Both the position numbers and the translations under genes were made by a program. Below, in pieces: positions 54,335 through 63,379 of a stretch of DNA of 64,000 bases (positions within the stretch are counted from its first letter, which is position 1; the number at the start of each line of letters is the position of its first letter). This stretch comes from Kutzneria viridogrisea (GTDB taxonomy: Bacteria > Actinomycetota > Actinomycetes > Mycobacteriales > Pseudonocardiaceae), in contig JACJID010000001.1 of the NCBI GenBank assembly GCA_014138725.1, positions 1,116,001 to 1,180,000 of the forward strand, given 5' to 3'. Below the pieces are notes generated by a model. That model had not been told where the DNA came from. It did no database searches and saw only the letters and a program-made list of their open reading frames with translations.

Positions 54335-54545
54335 GTGGGTATAGTACCTGATCGATCAGGCTTGTGGGTAGGTACCTGCGCTGGCGGCCGTATTGCGTAC
54401 TGGCATCGGTGTTCCATTTTGAGAAGTGGTCGGCGATGCAAAAATTAGCTACGTGGATCGAAATGTGGCAGAGTAGTTCAAAGGCTGATTTCCAGGAATG
54501 GATGTTAACGTCTGCGGTGGTGGGCGGCGAGGTGGGCGGTATGGT
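54335..54545. other. Low-GC sequence left of IS630 copy 3
   Basis: Continues the A/T-rich islet. A + frame (KLATWIEMWQSSSKADFQEW) is open up to the IS but has no recognised family, start or end. Confidence 0.35.
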
Positions 54546-54547
54546 TA

Positions 54548-55654
54548 TTGAGTCGAAAGTGATCGTTTGCCTGTATGTTGCTCACTTGTGATCGAGGTCG
54601 AGGACGCGCGTCGTCTGTCGCCCGCTGAGCGGGAGGTGCTGCGGTTGCGGGTAGTGGCCGCGTTGGAGTCCGGCACCGTCACCGGCTATCGGCAGGCGGC
54701 CGAGGTGTTCAGGGTGGCCGAGCGGTCGGTGGGCGCGTGGTGGCGGGTGTATCGGGATGGTGGCCGTGAGGCGCTGGCGGTGCGGCGGGTGCGCCGCCCT
54801 GGACCGGCCGAGCTGATCACTGCCGCCGAGCGGGGCACGCTATTCATGGCGATGGCCGACTACACGCCCGAGGAGTTGCTGATCGGTGGCCCGTTGTGGA
54901 CCCGGGCGGCGGTGGTCGAGTTGATCCGGTTGGTCACCGGGGTGGTGATGACCGAGCAGGGCGTGGGGCTGTGGTTGCGTCGTCACGGGTTCACCCCGCA
55001 GCGCCCGGCCCGGCGCGCCTACGAGCAGCAACCGGCCGCGGTGCGGGCCTGGCTGGACACCGAGTATCCGGCGATCGCGTCGCGAGCCAAGGCCGAGGGC
55101 GCGGTGGTGGCCTGGGTTGACCAGTGCGGGTTGCGCTCGGATGCGGCCCCGCCGGGGCGGTCGTGGGCGCCCAAGGGACACACGCCGGTGGTGCGGGTGA
55201 CCGGGAAACGGCTGCGGGTCAACGTCATGTCCGCAGTCGCGTCCCGGGGTGCGTTGTGGTTCACCGTGTTCACCGGCCGGTTCACCGCGCCGGTGTTCAC
55301 CGCGTTCCTGGCCCGGCTGGCCCGGCAGGCCGGGCGGAAGGTGTACGTGATCGCCGACCGGCACCCGGTCCACCGCAGCAGGGTGGTGCGTACCTGGCTG
55401 GAAGCCAACACCGACCGGATCGAGTTGCACCTGATGCCCGGCTACAGCCCCGAGTTGAACCCCGACGAGCTGCTCAACGCCGACCTCAAACGCAACATGC
55501 CTGCCGGTCGTGCTCGCACTGTGGAGCGGCTCGCCCGGGACACGCGCCGCTTCCTGCGCCGCCGCCAGCGCCAGCCACACCTCGTCCGTGGCTACTTCCA
55601 GGCACGCCACGTCCGCTACGCGATCATGTAGGCAACCAAACAGTTTCGGCTCAA
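54548..55654 (+). mobile_element. IS630-family element (type B), copy 3
   Basis: 1107 bases between TA at 54546-54547 and 55655-55656. Two Ala-to-Val changes in the transposase distinguish it from copies 1 and 2. Confidence 0.9.
54588..55631 (+). CDS. IS630-family transposase (type B, copy 3)
   Basis: 347 residues from GTG 54588. GAWWRVYRDGG and RRVRRPGP replace GAWWRAYRDGG and RRARRPGP of the other copies. The DDE core is unchanged. Confidence 0.9.
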   Translation: MIEVEDARRLSPAEREVLRLRVVAALESGTVTGYRQAAEVFRVAERSVGAWWRVYRDGGREALAVRRVRRPGPAELITAAERGTLFMAMADYTPEELLIGGPLWTRAAVVELIRLVTGVVMTEQGVGLWLRRHGFTPQRPARRAYEQQPAAVRAWLDTEYPAIASRAKAEGAVVAWVDQCGLRSDAAPPGRSWAPKGHTPVVRVTGKRLRVNVMSAVASRGALWFTVFTGRFTAPVFTAFLARLARQAGRKVYVIADRHPVHRSRVVRTWLEANTDRIELHLMPGYSPELNPDELLNADLKRNMPAGRARTVERLARDTRRFLRRRQRQPHLVRGYFQARHVRYAIM

Positions 55655-55666
55655 TAAGCTTGTTGT

Positions 55667-55870
55667 TTAAGCGGTTCGGCGCGGTTTGGTGCCCTTCTTA
55701 TGGTGCACCGGCCGGGTGTATGCCTGGCCGGTAGCCAGGACGAGACCGACATCGAAGCCTTGTGCGGCAACACGGTTCTTCGAGTCAGCGGGACGGCCCG
55801 GCCCCGACCTGGTGGGTTTCGGTGTCGCCGCTGGACGCGCGGGAGCCTGTCGCGTATCTGTTGATCTCAT
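55667..55870 (-). pseudogene. Transposase C-terminal remnant
   Basis: GPGRPADSKNRVAAQGFDVG and KKGTKPRRTA resemble the basic C-terminus of a large actinobacterial IS701-like transposase group. The rest is absent. Confidence 0.55.
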
Positions 55871-57002
55871 CTGGTCAATAAGGCGTTCGTGTTCTTCTGG
55901 TGGGCGAAGAGTTTGCTGAGGTTATGGACGGTTCCGAGGAGCTTGGCCTCGGTGTGAACCGCGTCAGCACCTCGGCGCTGGAGGCGGCGTCCGAATCGTT
56001 GGAACAGCTGGGCGAACCCGGGCTCAACCAACGCGCCCCGCCATTTGTAGAGGCCCCGGCCGGTGGGTGTAGCCAGCCGGGCGGCCATCTCGCGCCAGCC
56101 CGCGGGAACGGGCTTGTCCTCTCGTGAGGCCTCCCGGCCGGTCTGGATTCTCTCGTCTGTCACCGAGACCAGCAGCGGCAGCTCGTTGAGCGCCTGGAAG
56201 TTCTCGGTGGAGGCGTAACCGCTATCGGCCAGCCACACCTTGACCTCGTCGGCGATTCCGGCCGCGTGACTGTTGCGTCGGGCGTTGCCCACTATGGGGA
56301 CCAATGCGGTCCTATCGACGGGGTTGTCGTGCACGTCGACCGCGAGCAGCAGCTGGTTGCGGGCGCTGACGATCTGCAGGTTGTGGCCCTGACAGTAGCC
56401 CCCGCGCTTGTTCAGCATCAGTCGTGAGTCCGGGTCAGTGAGCGAGGCTCGGGCCATGGCTGACGGCACCGGCGCGGGGCGACGAGCGCACTCCAGCGCT
56501 GTCCTCGCCCGGTCCAGCCTCACGCGCTGCCGGACGATGACGGCCTTGGTGTTCAGTGGGACTGGGGGACGCCCGTTGGCGGCCCGCCATCCCGCCGCCT
56601 GGTCGTGGAGGGTCCGCCGAGCGTGGTCGTCGAGCCTGGCCTGGTGAGCGACGGTCACCAGGCCAGGCGCCGCTCGGCGCGGGCGACCATCCGCTCAAAC
56701 GCTTCGACTTTGGCCCGCAGGTCGCTGGGCGGCGGCAAAGCCCGCTGGTAGAGCTTGTCCCTGGCGGCCCGAGCCCGGCCTAGTCGGTCGGCCAAGCGCG
56801 ATAACCGGGCAGGGGCGCTGCTCCCAGCACGGTCGGAGGATGGTGGCAGCCGCAGCGCCTCGGCGCGCAGGGCGTCTTCGGCGATCTGGCGCATCAACGC
56901 GTCGACATCGGCCTCCGCCTGGGCGATGGTCTCCTCCAACCGATCCAGGCGGTGGTTCGCGTCGCGGCTGGCGTTGGCCTCTATCGGAGAGCCGTCCACC
57001 AC
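55867..57002 (-). pseudogene. IS1182-like transposase, split and 5'-truncated
   Basis: Upper part 56655-57002: VDGSPIEANASRDANHRLDR and a coiled stretch (RLADRLGRARAARDKLYQRA). Lower part 55867-56658: RASLTDPDSRLMLNKRGGYC, VWLADSGYASTENFQALNEL and VEPGFAQLFQRFGRR. The frames change at a GTGA overlap at 56655-56658, probably a frameshift of one gene. Sequence upstream of 57002 no longer encodes the N-terminus. Confidence 0.75.
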
Positions 57003-57441
57003 ATCACGTGGATCAGCCCAGCGGGGTCATGCCAGGCCGCGGCGTACCCAACAGCCTGACCCGACGTCCAGTCACGACCGCTCATCATGACGGACTCAGT
57101 TGCACCAGACAGTCGTGCACCGAGGAAATGCCAGGTGTTTGAGACTGATCTTGGGTGACATCGCCGTGAGACGACCAAAAAATCGCAGGTCAGCGGAGAT
57201 CAACATGTCACACGCGGTGAGAACCTACATGCGTCTGTAGGGTCCCGATTTCGATGGCCCTTTCCCGAAGATCTTGGCCCCTGGATGGCCCCGGGTCCAT
57301 CCAACTGGGATTGATCTTTCCAGCTGGTCCATGGGCCGTTCGAGTGGGACCTGGCGACTCACCGCTGCCTGGCGAACCGCGGCGCGGCCGAGTGGAGTAG
57401 CTCTGTAGGTGTCCGGCGGCTCACCGGCGGCAGGGAGCACC
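57003..57441. other. Intergenic before TnsA; possible transposon end
   Basis: No gene. TGTAGGGTCCCG at 57236 followed by GATGGCCC at 57253 and again at 57284 could be the left end with TnsB-type sites of the Tn7-like element, but the repeats are short. Confidence 0.3.
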
Positions 57442-58173
57442 ATGGCGGCTACGTCGAACGACCTTCCGCTGTCTGTCCGTGTCCGGCTTCCCGGCCAGGC
57501 CGACGAAGTCGTGTCGCCCTGGTCCGAGATCAGCACGGGAACCTTGGGCGTGGCCGTGCCTTGGCGGACCTTTCGCTTCTACCAGGGGCAAAACCACTAC
57601 TCGGGCAGCTTCTGGTCGGCGACCGTGGGCGATCTCGTCCTCTACGAGTCGCGGCTGGAACTTGCTCGGCTGCTGTTCGCCGACTTCGACCCGTCGGTGC
57701 GGCATATCGTGGCTCAGCCGTTCCTCCTGCACGCGGACATCGAGGGGCGCGTGCGCCGCCATGTCCCGGACTACCTGCTGCTCACCGACTCCACGCCAGT
57801 CGTGGTCGACGTGAAGCCGTCCCGGCGCGCGACGGCCCCGACGGTGGCGCGGACGCTGGTGTGGACGAGGCGGGCGGTCGAGTCGCGCGGGTGGCGCTAC
57901 GAGGTCTGGACCGAGCCGGCAGCGGTCGAGCTGGCCAACGTCCGGCTGCTGGCCGGCTACCGCCGCCCCTGGCTGTTCGGCCAGGCCGTGGTGGACGAGC
58001 TGCGAACAGCGGACCTGAACGGCGTGACGCTGGGCGAGGCGTTCCGGGCCCTGCCCACACAAGCGCCGGATGTCGCACGGGCCGTCGTTCTGCATCTGCT
58101 GTGGCGGCAGCACTTCCGCGTCGACCTGTCCCGGCCACTCGGCGCCACGACCGTGCTGCGGGTCGCATCGTGA
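57442..58173 (+). CDS. TnsA-like transposase endonuclease subunit
   Basis: 243 residues from ATG 57442 (GGGAG five bases upstream; an upstream GTG 57409 is possible). The restriction-like core has Glu in LVLYESRLELARLLF, Asp in VRRHVPDYLLL and the VVDVKP lysine, in the order E-D-K of TnsA nucleases. In Tn7-like elements TnsA cuts the 5' strands while TnsB joins the 3' ends. Here the tnsB partner is truncated just downstream, so the nuclease is orphaned. Complete and free of frameshifts. Confidence 0.85.
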   Translation: MAATSNDLPLSVRVRLPGQADEVVSPWSEISTGTLGVAVPWRTFRFYQGQNHYSGSFWSATVGDLVLYESRLELARLLFADFDPSVRHIVAQPFLLHADIEGRVRRHVPDYLLLTDSTPVVVDVKPSRRATAPTVARTLVWTRRAVESRGWRYEVWTEPAAVELANVRLLAGYRRPWLFGQAVVDELRTADLNGVTLGEAFRALPTQAPDVARAVVLHLLWRQHFRVDLSRPLGATTVLRVAS

Positions 58174-58400
58174 CCGCCGCCGGGGTGCGCATCGGCGTGG
58201 GCACTCAGATCAGCTTCGACGGCGAGTTGCTCAAGGGCTTCGTCCTCGTCCAGGTCGCCCTCGGTGTGGCTGATGGGGTTGCGGATGGCGTTGCATTGGG
58301 CGTGGCCGTAGCGAACGCGGCCGAGCGGCACCGTCCCAGCCTCCTCCCACGAGGACGACGCGACGGCGACCGCCGATGCGTACAAAGAGGTTTCTCATGA
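58170..58400 (+). pseudogene. TnsB-like transposase, N-terminal fragment
   Basis: GTG 58170 overlaps the tnsA stop (GTGA) and reads VRIGVGTQISFDGELLKG, typical of the start of actinobacterial TnsB-like proteins, then changes at about 58225 to unrelated repeats (VALGVADGVADGVALGVAVA) and stops. More than 90 percent of the gene is gone. Confidence 0.6.
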
Positions 58401-58473
58401 CATCAGCGGACTCCCGAACGGGTCCTGACAGTAACGAAGCAGGCTCCCAGTCGGCCGGGATTTCCGTCCCGGG

Positions 58474-59103
58474 TCAGCCGAAATGGTCGCCAAGACCGCC
58501 ACGAAGCAGGTCGAAGGCGTGGTTGGCGTTGGCCACGGCCTCGGGGTAAAGATCGTCGGCGCGGCGCCCCTCGGCCAGTTGCCGCCAGTTCAGCTCGACC
58601 AGGACCAGAAAGGTCCGGTTGATCTGGCGGGCGGCCAGGTATGCGGTCGTTTGAGCGGCGTTGGCCGCACGCAACGCGTCGGTCAGCGCGGCGTCGCCGC
58701 GGGTTCCGTACTGCATCAAGCGGGCCGTGAGGCTGTCGGTCGTGGAGACCATCCGATAGAAGGCGAGCACCTCGGGGTCGTCGCACAGGCCATAGGCCGG
58801 ATCGCGCTCGGCCAGTCGGTCCAGGAAGAACCGGTGCAGCGCGGCCAACGGCGTCTCCCCCGCCGCACGGTCCAGGACCACCCGGGCGGTCTCGGTCTCA
58901 TGATCGGCGAAGCGGTGCAGCACCAGGTCTTCCTTGGTCGGGAAGTACTTGAACAGGGTGCGCTTGGAGACCTCCGCCGCCTCGGCCACCTCCACGACCG
59001 AGACCCGGTCGAAGCCGGACCGCAGGAACAGCGCGATCGCCGCCTTGGAGATCGCGGTCCTGGTCTGCAGCTTCTTACGCTCTCGCAACCCGGTCACCGG
59101 CAA
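58474..59103 (-). CDS. TetR-family regulator of the flavoprotein gene
   Basis: 209 residues. HTH VVEVAEAAEVSKRTLFKYFP with upstream TRTAISKAAIALFLRSG; the C-terminal ligand domain is helical. It is divergent from the monooxygenase gene with a 32-bp palindrome in the 70-base gap, so it probably represses both genes until a drug or aromatic ligand binds. Confidence 0.93.
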   Translation of the reverse strand: MPVTGLRERKKLQTRTAISKAAIALFLRSGFDRVSVVEVAEAAEVSKRTLFKYFPTKEDLVLHRFADHETETARVVLDRAAGETPLAALHRFFLDRLAERDPAYGLCDDPEVLAFYRMVSTTDSLTARLMQYGTRGDAALTDALRAANAAQTTAYLAARQINRTFLVLVELNWRQLAEGRRADDLYPEAVANANHAFDLLRGGLGDHFG

Positions 59104-59123
59104 ATCCTACACCAAGGCGGTAA

Positions 59124-59155
59124 GTAAACCTGGTATACATATCTACCGGGTTTAC
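59124..59155. promoter_or_regulatory. TetR operator (32-bp palindrome)
   Basis: GTAAACCTGGTA and TACCGGGTTTAC (one mismatch) flank TACATATC in the middle of the divergent promoter region. Confidence 0.7.
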
Positions 59156-59173
59156 CGAAGGAGTGGAGGGGCG

Positions 59174-60655
59174 ATGGAGACTGAGGTCATCGTGGTGGGC
59201 GGTGGGCCGACCGGGTTGATGCTGGCCGCCGAACTGGGCCTGGCCGGGGTGCGGACCGTGGTGGTGGAGAAGCTTGTCGAGCGCAGCGGCCAGTCCAAGG
59301 CTGGCGGCCTACAGCCGCGCACCGCCGAGGTGTTGGACCAGCGTGGCCTGCTCGACAACGTGCTGGACCGCGCGACGGCGCGGCGCGGGTCGGGCGGTCA
59401 CTTCGCGGCTCTGCCGGTGCCGCTGGACTGCCGGCCCTGGCGGACCCGGCATCCGTGGGGTGTGCCGATTCCGCAGGCCCGGGTCGAGGAAGTGCTGGAG
59501 AAGCGGGTCGTCGAGTACGGCATCCCGGTGCTGCGCGGGCACGAACTGGTGACACTGGATCAGGACACCGAGGGCGTTACCGGGACCGTGACCGGTCCGG
59601 ATGGCGAGGCGGTGCGGCTACGTGGGCAATACCTGGTCGCTTGCGACGGCGCGCACAGCAGGGTGCGCAAGCTGGTCGGCGTCGGTTTCCCCGGTACGGC
59701 GGGCACGATCTCCGCGGTCGTCTCCGATGTCGTGCTGACCAGCCGGTCGGACGCGGTACCGACCACAGTGGAGCATTTCAGCCGGCACGTCCGCGGTAAG
59801 GACGGCCACTGGACGGCACTGTCTCCATTGGATAATGGGTGCTACCGGCTGATGTTCGGCTCGCCGACCCGGGTCCCCCGGGATACCCCGGTCACCTTGG
59901 CCGAGGCGCGCACCGCACTGCAGGCCGTGTACGGCGAGGAAACCGACCTCCAGGAGATCCGGTGGGCATCGCGGTTCAGCAACGCCTCGCGGCAGGTCGA
60001 CCGGTATCGGGTGGACCGGGTGTTCTTCGCCGGCGACGCGGCGCACATCCACCTCCCGGTCGGCGGGCAGGGCATCAACCTCGGCATCCAGGACGCGGTC
60101 AACCTCGGCTGGAAGCTCGCGGCGCGCCTGCGTGACCGGGCGGGAGACGCGTTGTTGGACGGCTACCACGTCGAGCGCCACCCGGTGGCCGCCCGGGTGC
60201 TGAACAACACCAAGGCGCAGGGCGTGCTGATGAACGTGATCGAGGACGAGAACGTCGCGGCGCTGCGCGACATCGTCCTCGATCTCGCGCGGACACCCGA
60301 CGGCAACCGCTACCTGGCCGGCATGATTTCCGGCCTCGACGTGCGCTACGGCGACTCGGAGCATCCCCTGGTGGGCTCCCGGATGCCCGATCTCGGGCTG
60401 ACCACGGCCGTCGGCCCGACCCGGATCTGCGACCTGCTCCGCGGCGGTCGGGGCCTGCTGCTGGAACTCGACGGCGAGGCGACGCTGGCCGGCCACGCGC
60501 GGGGCCGGGTCGACCACGTGTCGGCGACCGTGACCGAGGACTGGCGGGACGCGGTGGACGCGCGGGCGGTGCTGGTTCGCCCGGACGGCCACGTGTGCTG
60601 GGCAGCGGGTGCTGAGAGCCCAGAAGCCGCGCTGCTCCAATGGTTCGGCCGGTAA
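59174..60655 (+). CDS. FAD-dependent monooxygenase, rifampicin monooxygenase-like
   Basis: 493 residues from ATG 59174 (GAAGGAG upstream). FAD motifs: GGGPTGLMLAAEL (9-21), DG motif YLVACDGAHSRVRKLVG, GD motif VFFAGDAAHIHLPVGGQGIN and LGIQDAVNLGWKL. Length and the C-terminal thioredoxin-like region fit the PheA/TfdB group that includes Rox, which hydroxylates rifamycins. Other aromatic substrates are equally possible. Under control of the divergent TetR. Confidence 0.9.
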   Translation: METEVIVVGGGPTGLMLAAELGLAGVRTVVVEKLVERSGQSKAGGLQPRTAEVLDQRGLLDNVLDRATARRGSGGHFAALPVPLDCRPWRTRHPWGVPIPQARVEEVLEKRVVEYGIPVLRGHELVTLDQDTEGVTGTVTGPDGEAVRLRGQYLVACDGAHSRVRKLVGVGFPGTAGTISAVVSDVVLTSRSDAVPTTVEHFSRHVRGKDGHWTALSPLDNGCYRLMFGSPTRVPRDTPVTLAEARTALQAVYGEETDLQEIRWASRFSNASRQVDRYRVDRVFFAGDAAHIHLPVGGQGINLGIQDAVNLGWKLAARLRDRAGDALLDGYHVERHPVAARVLNNTKAQGVLMNVIEDENVAALRDIVLDLARTPDGNRYLAGMISGLDVRYGDSEHPLVGSRMPDLGLTTAVGPTRICDLLRGGRGLLLELDGEATLAGHARGRVDHVSATVTEDWRDAVDARAVLVRPDGHVCWAAGAESPEAALLQWFGR

Positions 60656-60665
60656 TGATCGTCTA

Positions 60666-60694
60666 GGTTCCCCCTCAGACAACGAGGGGGAACC
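60666..60694. terminator. Hairpin after the monooxygenase gene
   Basis: GGTTCCCCCTC pairs perfectly with GAGGGGGAACC across a 7-nt loop, eleven bases past the stop. Confidence 0.8.
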
Positions 60695-60714
60695 CGTTCG
60701 ATTAGTGAGTACAT

Positions 60715-61131
60715 TTGTCGACGGTCGCGGTGGCGGCGACACTCCTGTCGCCGGCCACGGCGACCGCGGCCACGACCGGCGGGACGATGACCGAACGGTG
60801 GCAATACGTGCTCACCGACGGCGACGGCTACGACCCCGCCGATCCGGCGCTGGAGACGGCGCTCGGCCGGGTCGATGGCGACGCGAAGAGGCACTGGGGC
60901 GCACTGGACAAATCGACCGGACGCACCGCGTTGTGGGCCGACCTGGCCGGTGACGACGAGTGGTACACCACCGAGTCGGTAGCCCGATTGGTCACCATGT
61001 CCACCGCGTACGCGAGCAAGGGCTCGGCCCTGGCCGGCGACACCGGCCTGGCCACGGACATCCGGGACGCCGTGCGGTGGATCGCGTGGCGGCCAGCCGA
61101 GCTCGCGGCTCGCCGAGTTCGGCATCGGTGA
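60715..61131 (+). pseudogene. Polysaccharide lyase family 8 N-terminal fragment
   Basis: After a partial signal peptide (VAVAATLLSPATATA) it reads ERWQYVLTDGDGYDPADPAL, then ALWADLAG and MSTAYASKGSALAGDTGLAT, DIRDAVRWI, the start of hyaluronate/xanthan-lyase-type PL8 enzymes. It breaks after about 130 residues; the catalytic part is missing. Confidence 0.7.
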
Positions 61132-61159
61132 CCTCGAGTACGGGCCTGGCGAGCACCAT

Positions 61160-61600
61160 GGTTTTCTCCTTGCACTCGCGGAAAGTCGTCCTTGCCGGGC
61201 GGCTCGACGGTCTTGGCGATCGCGGCCCGTGCCGCCTCCCCTGACCGCGGTCCGGTCGCCGGCAATGCGTGCATGATCATCCCTTCGAGCAGCGCGTCCA
61301 GGCGTGCGGCGTCGTCCGCGCCTGTGAAGCGGGCCAGTACCTGCTGGCTGCTCCTGGTCCACCTCTGGGCCAGGACGCGCAGTTCGGGGTTGCGCAGTGC
61401 CGCGAGGTGCAACTAGAAACGAGGACCGCGCTGCGCCGGCGGGCAGGACTCGCATGGACGAGGTCGACCAGCACCTCGACGAACTCCTCGCGGGTTCCGA
61501 CGTCCTCGACGAGTGTCTCGAACACCGCGGTCTGACACCTGTGCTCCGCCTGCCGCGGCGAATGCAGCCCCCGACAGGCCTTCCTGAACGTGAAAACTCG
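61160..61600 (-). pseudogene. TetR-family ligand-domain remnant
   Basis: Minus-strand pieces FETLVEDVGTREEFVEVLVD, then after a stop LAALRNPELRVLAQRWTRSS and LDALLEGMIMHALPATG resemble a TetR C-terminal domain. The HTH is absent and one stop interrupts it. Confidence 0.55.
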
Positions 61601-61632
61601 ACGTCGCGAGTTTTACGTTGGCGAGGCTGGCG

Positions 61633-62439
61633 TCAGGTGTCCGTGCCGACGCGTTCGAAGGCCAGTGTGGGCAGGTCGACCGCGTGCGCGCCGCCGTCGG
61701 CGACCAGTACCGCGCCGGTGATATACGACGATTCCGGCGAGCCGAGGAACCGAACGATGGAAGCGATCTCGTCCGGTTCGGCCGGGCGTCGGAGCGGGAC
61801 CTCGGCGGTCGCCCGGCGGTAGCCCTCGTCGCGTCCTCCGGCAAACCCGGCCGCCTCGGCGAACTGGTCCATCTCGCCGTCGGCCATCGGGGTGCGGACC
61901 CAACCGGGGCAGACCGCGTTCGCGCGGACACCGTGGGGCCCGTAGTCCCGGGCGATCGACCGGGTGAGGCCGATCAGCGCGTGTTTCGCGACGGTGTACC
62001 CCGCGACGTTGGGGCCGGCGAACAGACCGGCCAACGAGGACACGATCACCACCTGTCCTCCGGCTTCCACGAGCGAGGGCAGCGAGGCCCGGCAGAACAC
62101 GAACGCGCTCGACAGGTTCGAGCGCAGCGCGAACTCCCACTCCTCGTCGTCGGTGTCGGTCACCGACGACAGCCCGTGCCCGCCGGCGTTCGCGACCACG
62201 ACGTCCAGCCGTCCGAACCGGCCGATGATCTCCGCGACCGCGTTCTCCGCGTCCGAGGTCACGCTGGCATCACATGCGATGACGTGCGCGCCGGTTTCCT
62301 CCGCCACCTTCTCCAGCGGTTCACGCCGCCGTCCGAGGACCACCACGTTCGCGCCCTCGGCCGCGTAGCGGCGGGCCACCGCCGCGCCGATGCCTGTACC
62401 GCCGCCGGTGACCGCGACGACCCTGATCTCTGTACTCAC
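61633..62439 (-). CDS. Short-chain dehydrogenase/reductase
   Basis: 268 residues from GTG 62439 (AAAGGA six bases upstream); the frame is open further upstream but without homology. TGGGTGIG cofactor motif, GRRRE after beta-2 (NADP-type), ANAGG, catalytic SSLAG and YTVAK, and a C-terminal SYITGAVLVADGG. The substrate is unknown. 65 bases after the MBL gene, likely the same transcript. Confidence 0.92.
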   Translation of the reverse strand: MSTEIRVVAVTGGGTGIGAAVARRYAAEGANVVVLGRRREPLEKVAEETGAHVIACDASVTSDAENAVAEIIGRFGRLDVVVANAGGHGLSSVTDTDDEEWEFALRSNLSSAFVFCRASLPSLVEAGGQVVIVSSLAGLFAGPNVAGYTVAKHALIGLTRSIARDYGPHGVRANAVCPGWVRTPMADGEMDQFAEAAGFAGGRDEGYRRATAEVPLRRPAEPDEIASIVRFLGSPESSYITGAVLVADGGAHAVDLPTLAFERVGTDT

Positions 62440-62504
62440 CCGGAGTCCTTTCCCTTGTCCTGAGCTGACTGCGTCCATGCCGGAGCTACGTCGCGGAGTT
62501 GCGG

Positions 62505-63287
62505 TCATGCGGCCAGGTCCAGCCATTCCCCGATGGGCAGCACGTGGGCGCGTTGTCCGGCGTGCGTGCGGAACTCGTTCTCCGGGTCGGGGACCTCGAC
62601 GTAGCCCGCGATCTTGTCCGGCTGCTCCGCCTCGTAGTGCATCGGCACCGCGTACCGGGCGTCGAGGATCTCCGCTGCCGCGGCTGCCTGCCCCGGGTCC
62701 AGCGCGGCGGGCAGCGGGCTCGGCGGCTGCAGGTGCGGCGCGTCGACCACCGCGCCGTTGGCGGGCAGGAACACCGCGTCGAACGGACCGAACCGGCGCG
62801 CGATGCGCCACCAGTAGCCGTGGAACATCGTGTCACCGCCGTGGAAGACCCGCTGCCCGTCGGCCTGCACCACCCAGTTCAGCTGGGGATCACCCAGCCC
62901 GTCGACGGCGGGGACCGCGGTGACGCGGAACGGCCCGATTTCGTTGGTGCTCCAGGCATCCACAACCTCGGCGGTCAGCCGGTGCAGGGCCAGCTCGCGC
63001 TCGGCCGGCAGCGTGGTCACGTTGTCCACGTCATCGCCGGGACCGGGCGCCGGTCGCAGCACCGGCGCCCCCGGCGTCAGCACGTCCGCGAGCGCGGCCG
63101 CGTCGGTGTGGTCCCGGTGCAGGTGCGTGACCAGCGCGGCGGTGACGTTCCCGCTCGGCGCCACCAGTCCCTCACCTGCCTTCCACCCCGTGAACACCGG
63201 TGAGAGGTCCCGAACATGGTCGATCACCAGTCGCGTGCCACCCGCCTCGATCTCCAGTCCGGCCCAACCCAGCCGTCGCACCCGCAT
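62505..63287 (-). CDS. Metallo-beta-lactamase-fold protein (UlaG-like)
   Basis: 260 residues from ATG 63287 (AAGGAG seven bases upstream). Metal motif THLHRDHTD (His55, His57, Asp59, His60), LGWAGLEIE at the N-terminus, FHGGDTMFHGYWW and AVPMHYEA supplying the other ligands. It belongs to the L-ascorbate lactonase/NAPE-PLD-like branch of MBL proteins. The substrate is unknown. It is divergent from the TetR gene. Confidence 0.9.
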   Translation of the reverse strand: MRVRRLGWAGLEIEAGGTRLVIDHVRDLSPVFTGWKAGEGLVAPSGNVTAALVTHLHRDHTDAAALADVLTPGAPVLRPAPGPGDDVDNVTTLPAERELALHRLTAEVVDAWSTNEIGPFRVTAVPAVDGLGDPQLNWVVQADGQRVFHGGDTMFHGYWWRIARRFGPFDAVFLPANGAVVDAPHLQPPSPLPAALDPGQAAAAAEILDARYAVPMHYEAEQPDKIAGYVEVPDPENEFRTHAGQRAHVLPIGEWLDLAA

Positions 63288-63323
63288 CCCGCACTCCTTC
63301 ATCCCGGTGGATGCCACCAAAGT

Positions 63324-63369
63324 TAGCGTACGGGCGTTCGCCAAATCAATAGCGAACGCGCGTACGCTA
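63324..63369. promoter_or_regulatory. TetR operator (18-bp arms)
   Basis: TAGCGTACGGGCGTTCGC and GCGAACGCGCGTACGCTA differ at one position and flank a 10-nt A/T-rich spacer. The site ends 10 bases before the TetR ATG. Confidence 0.75.
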
Positions 63370-63379
63370 TTCTCCTCAC

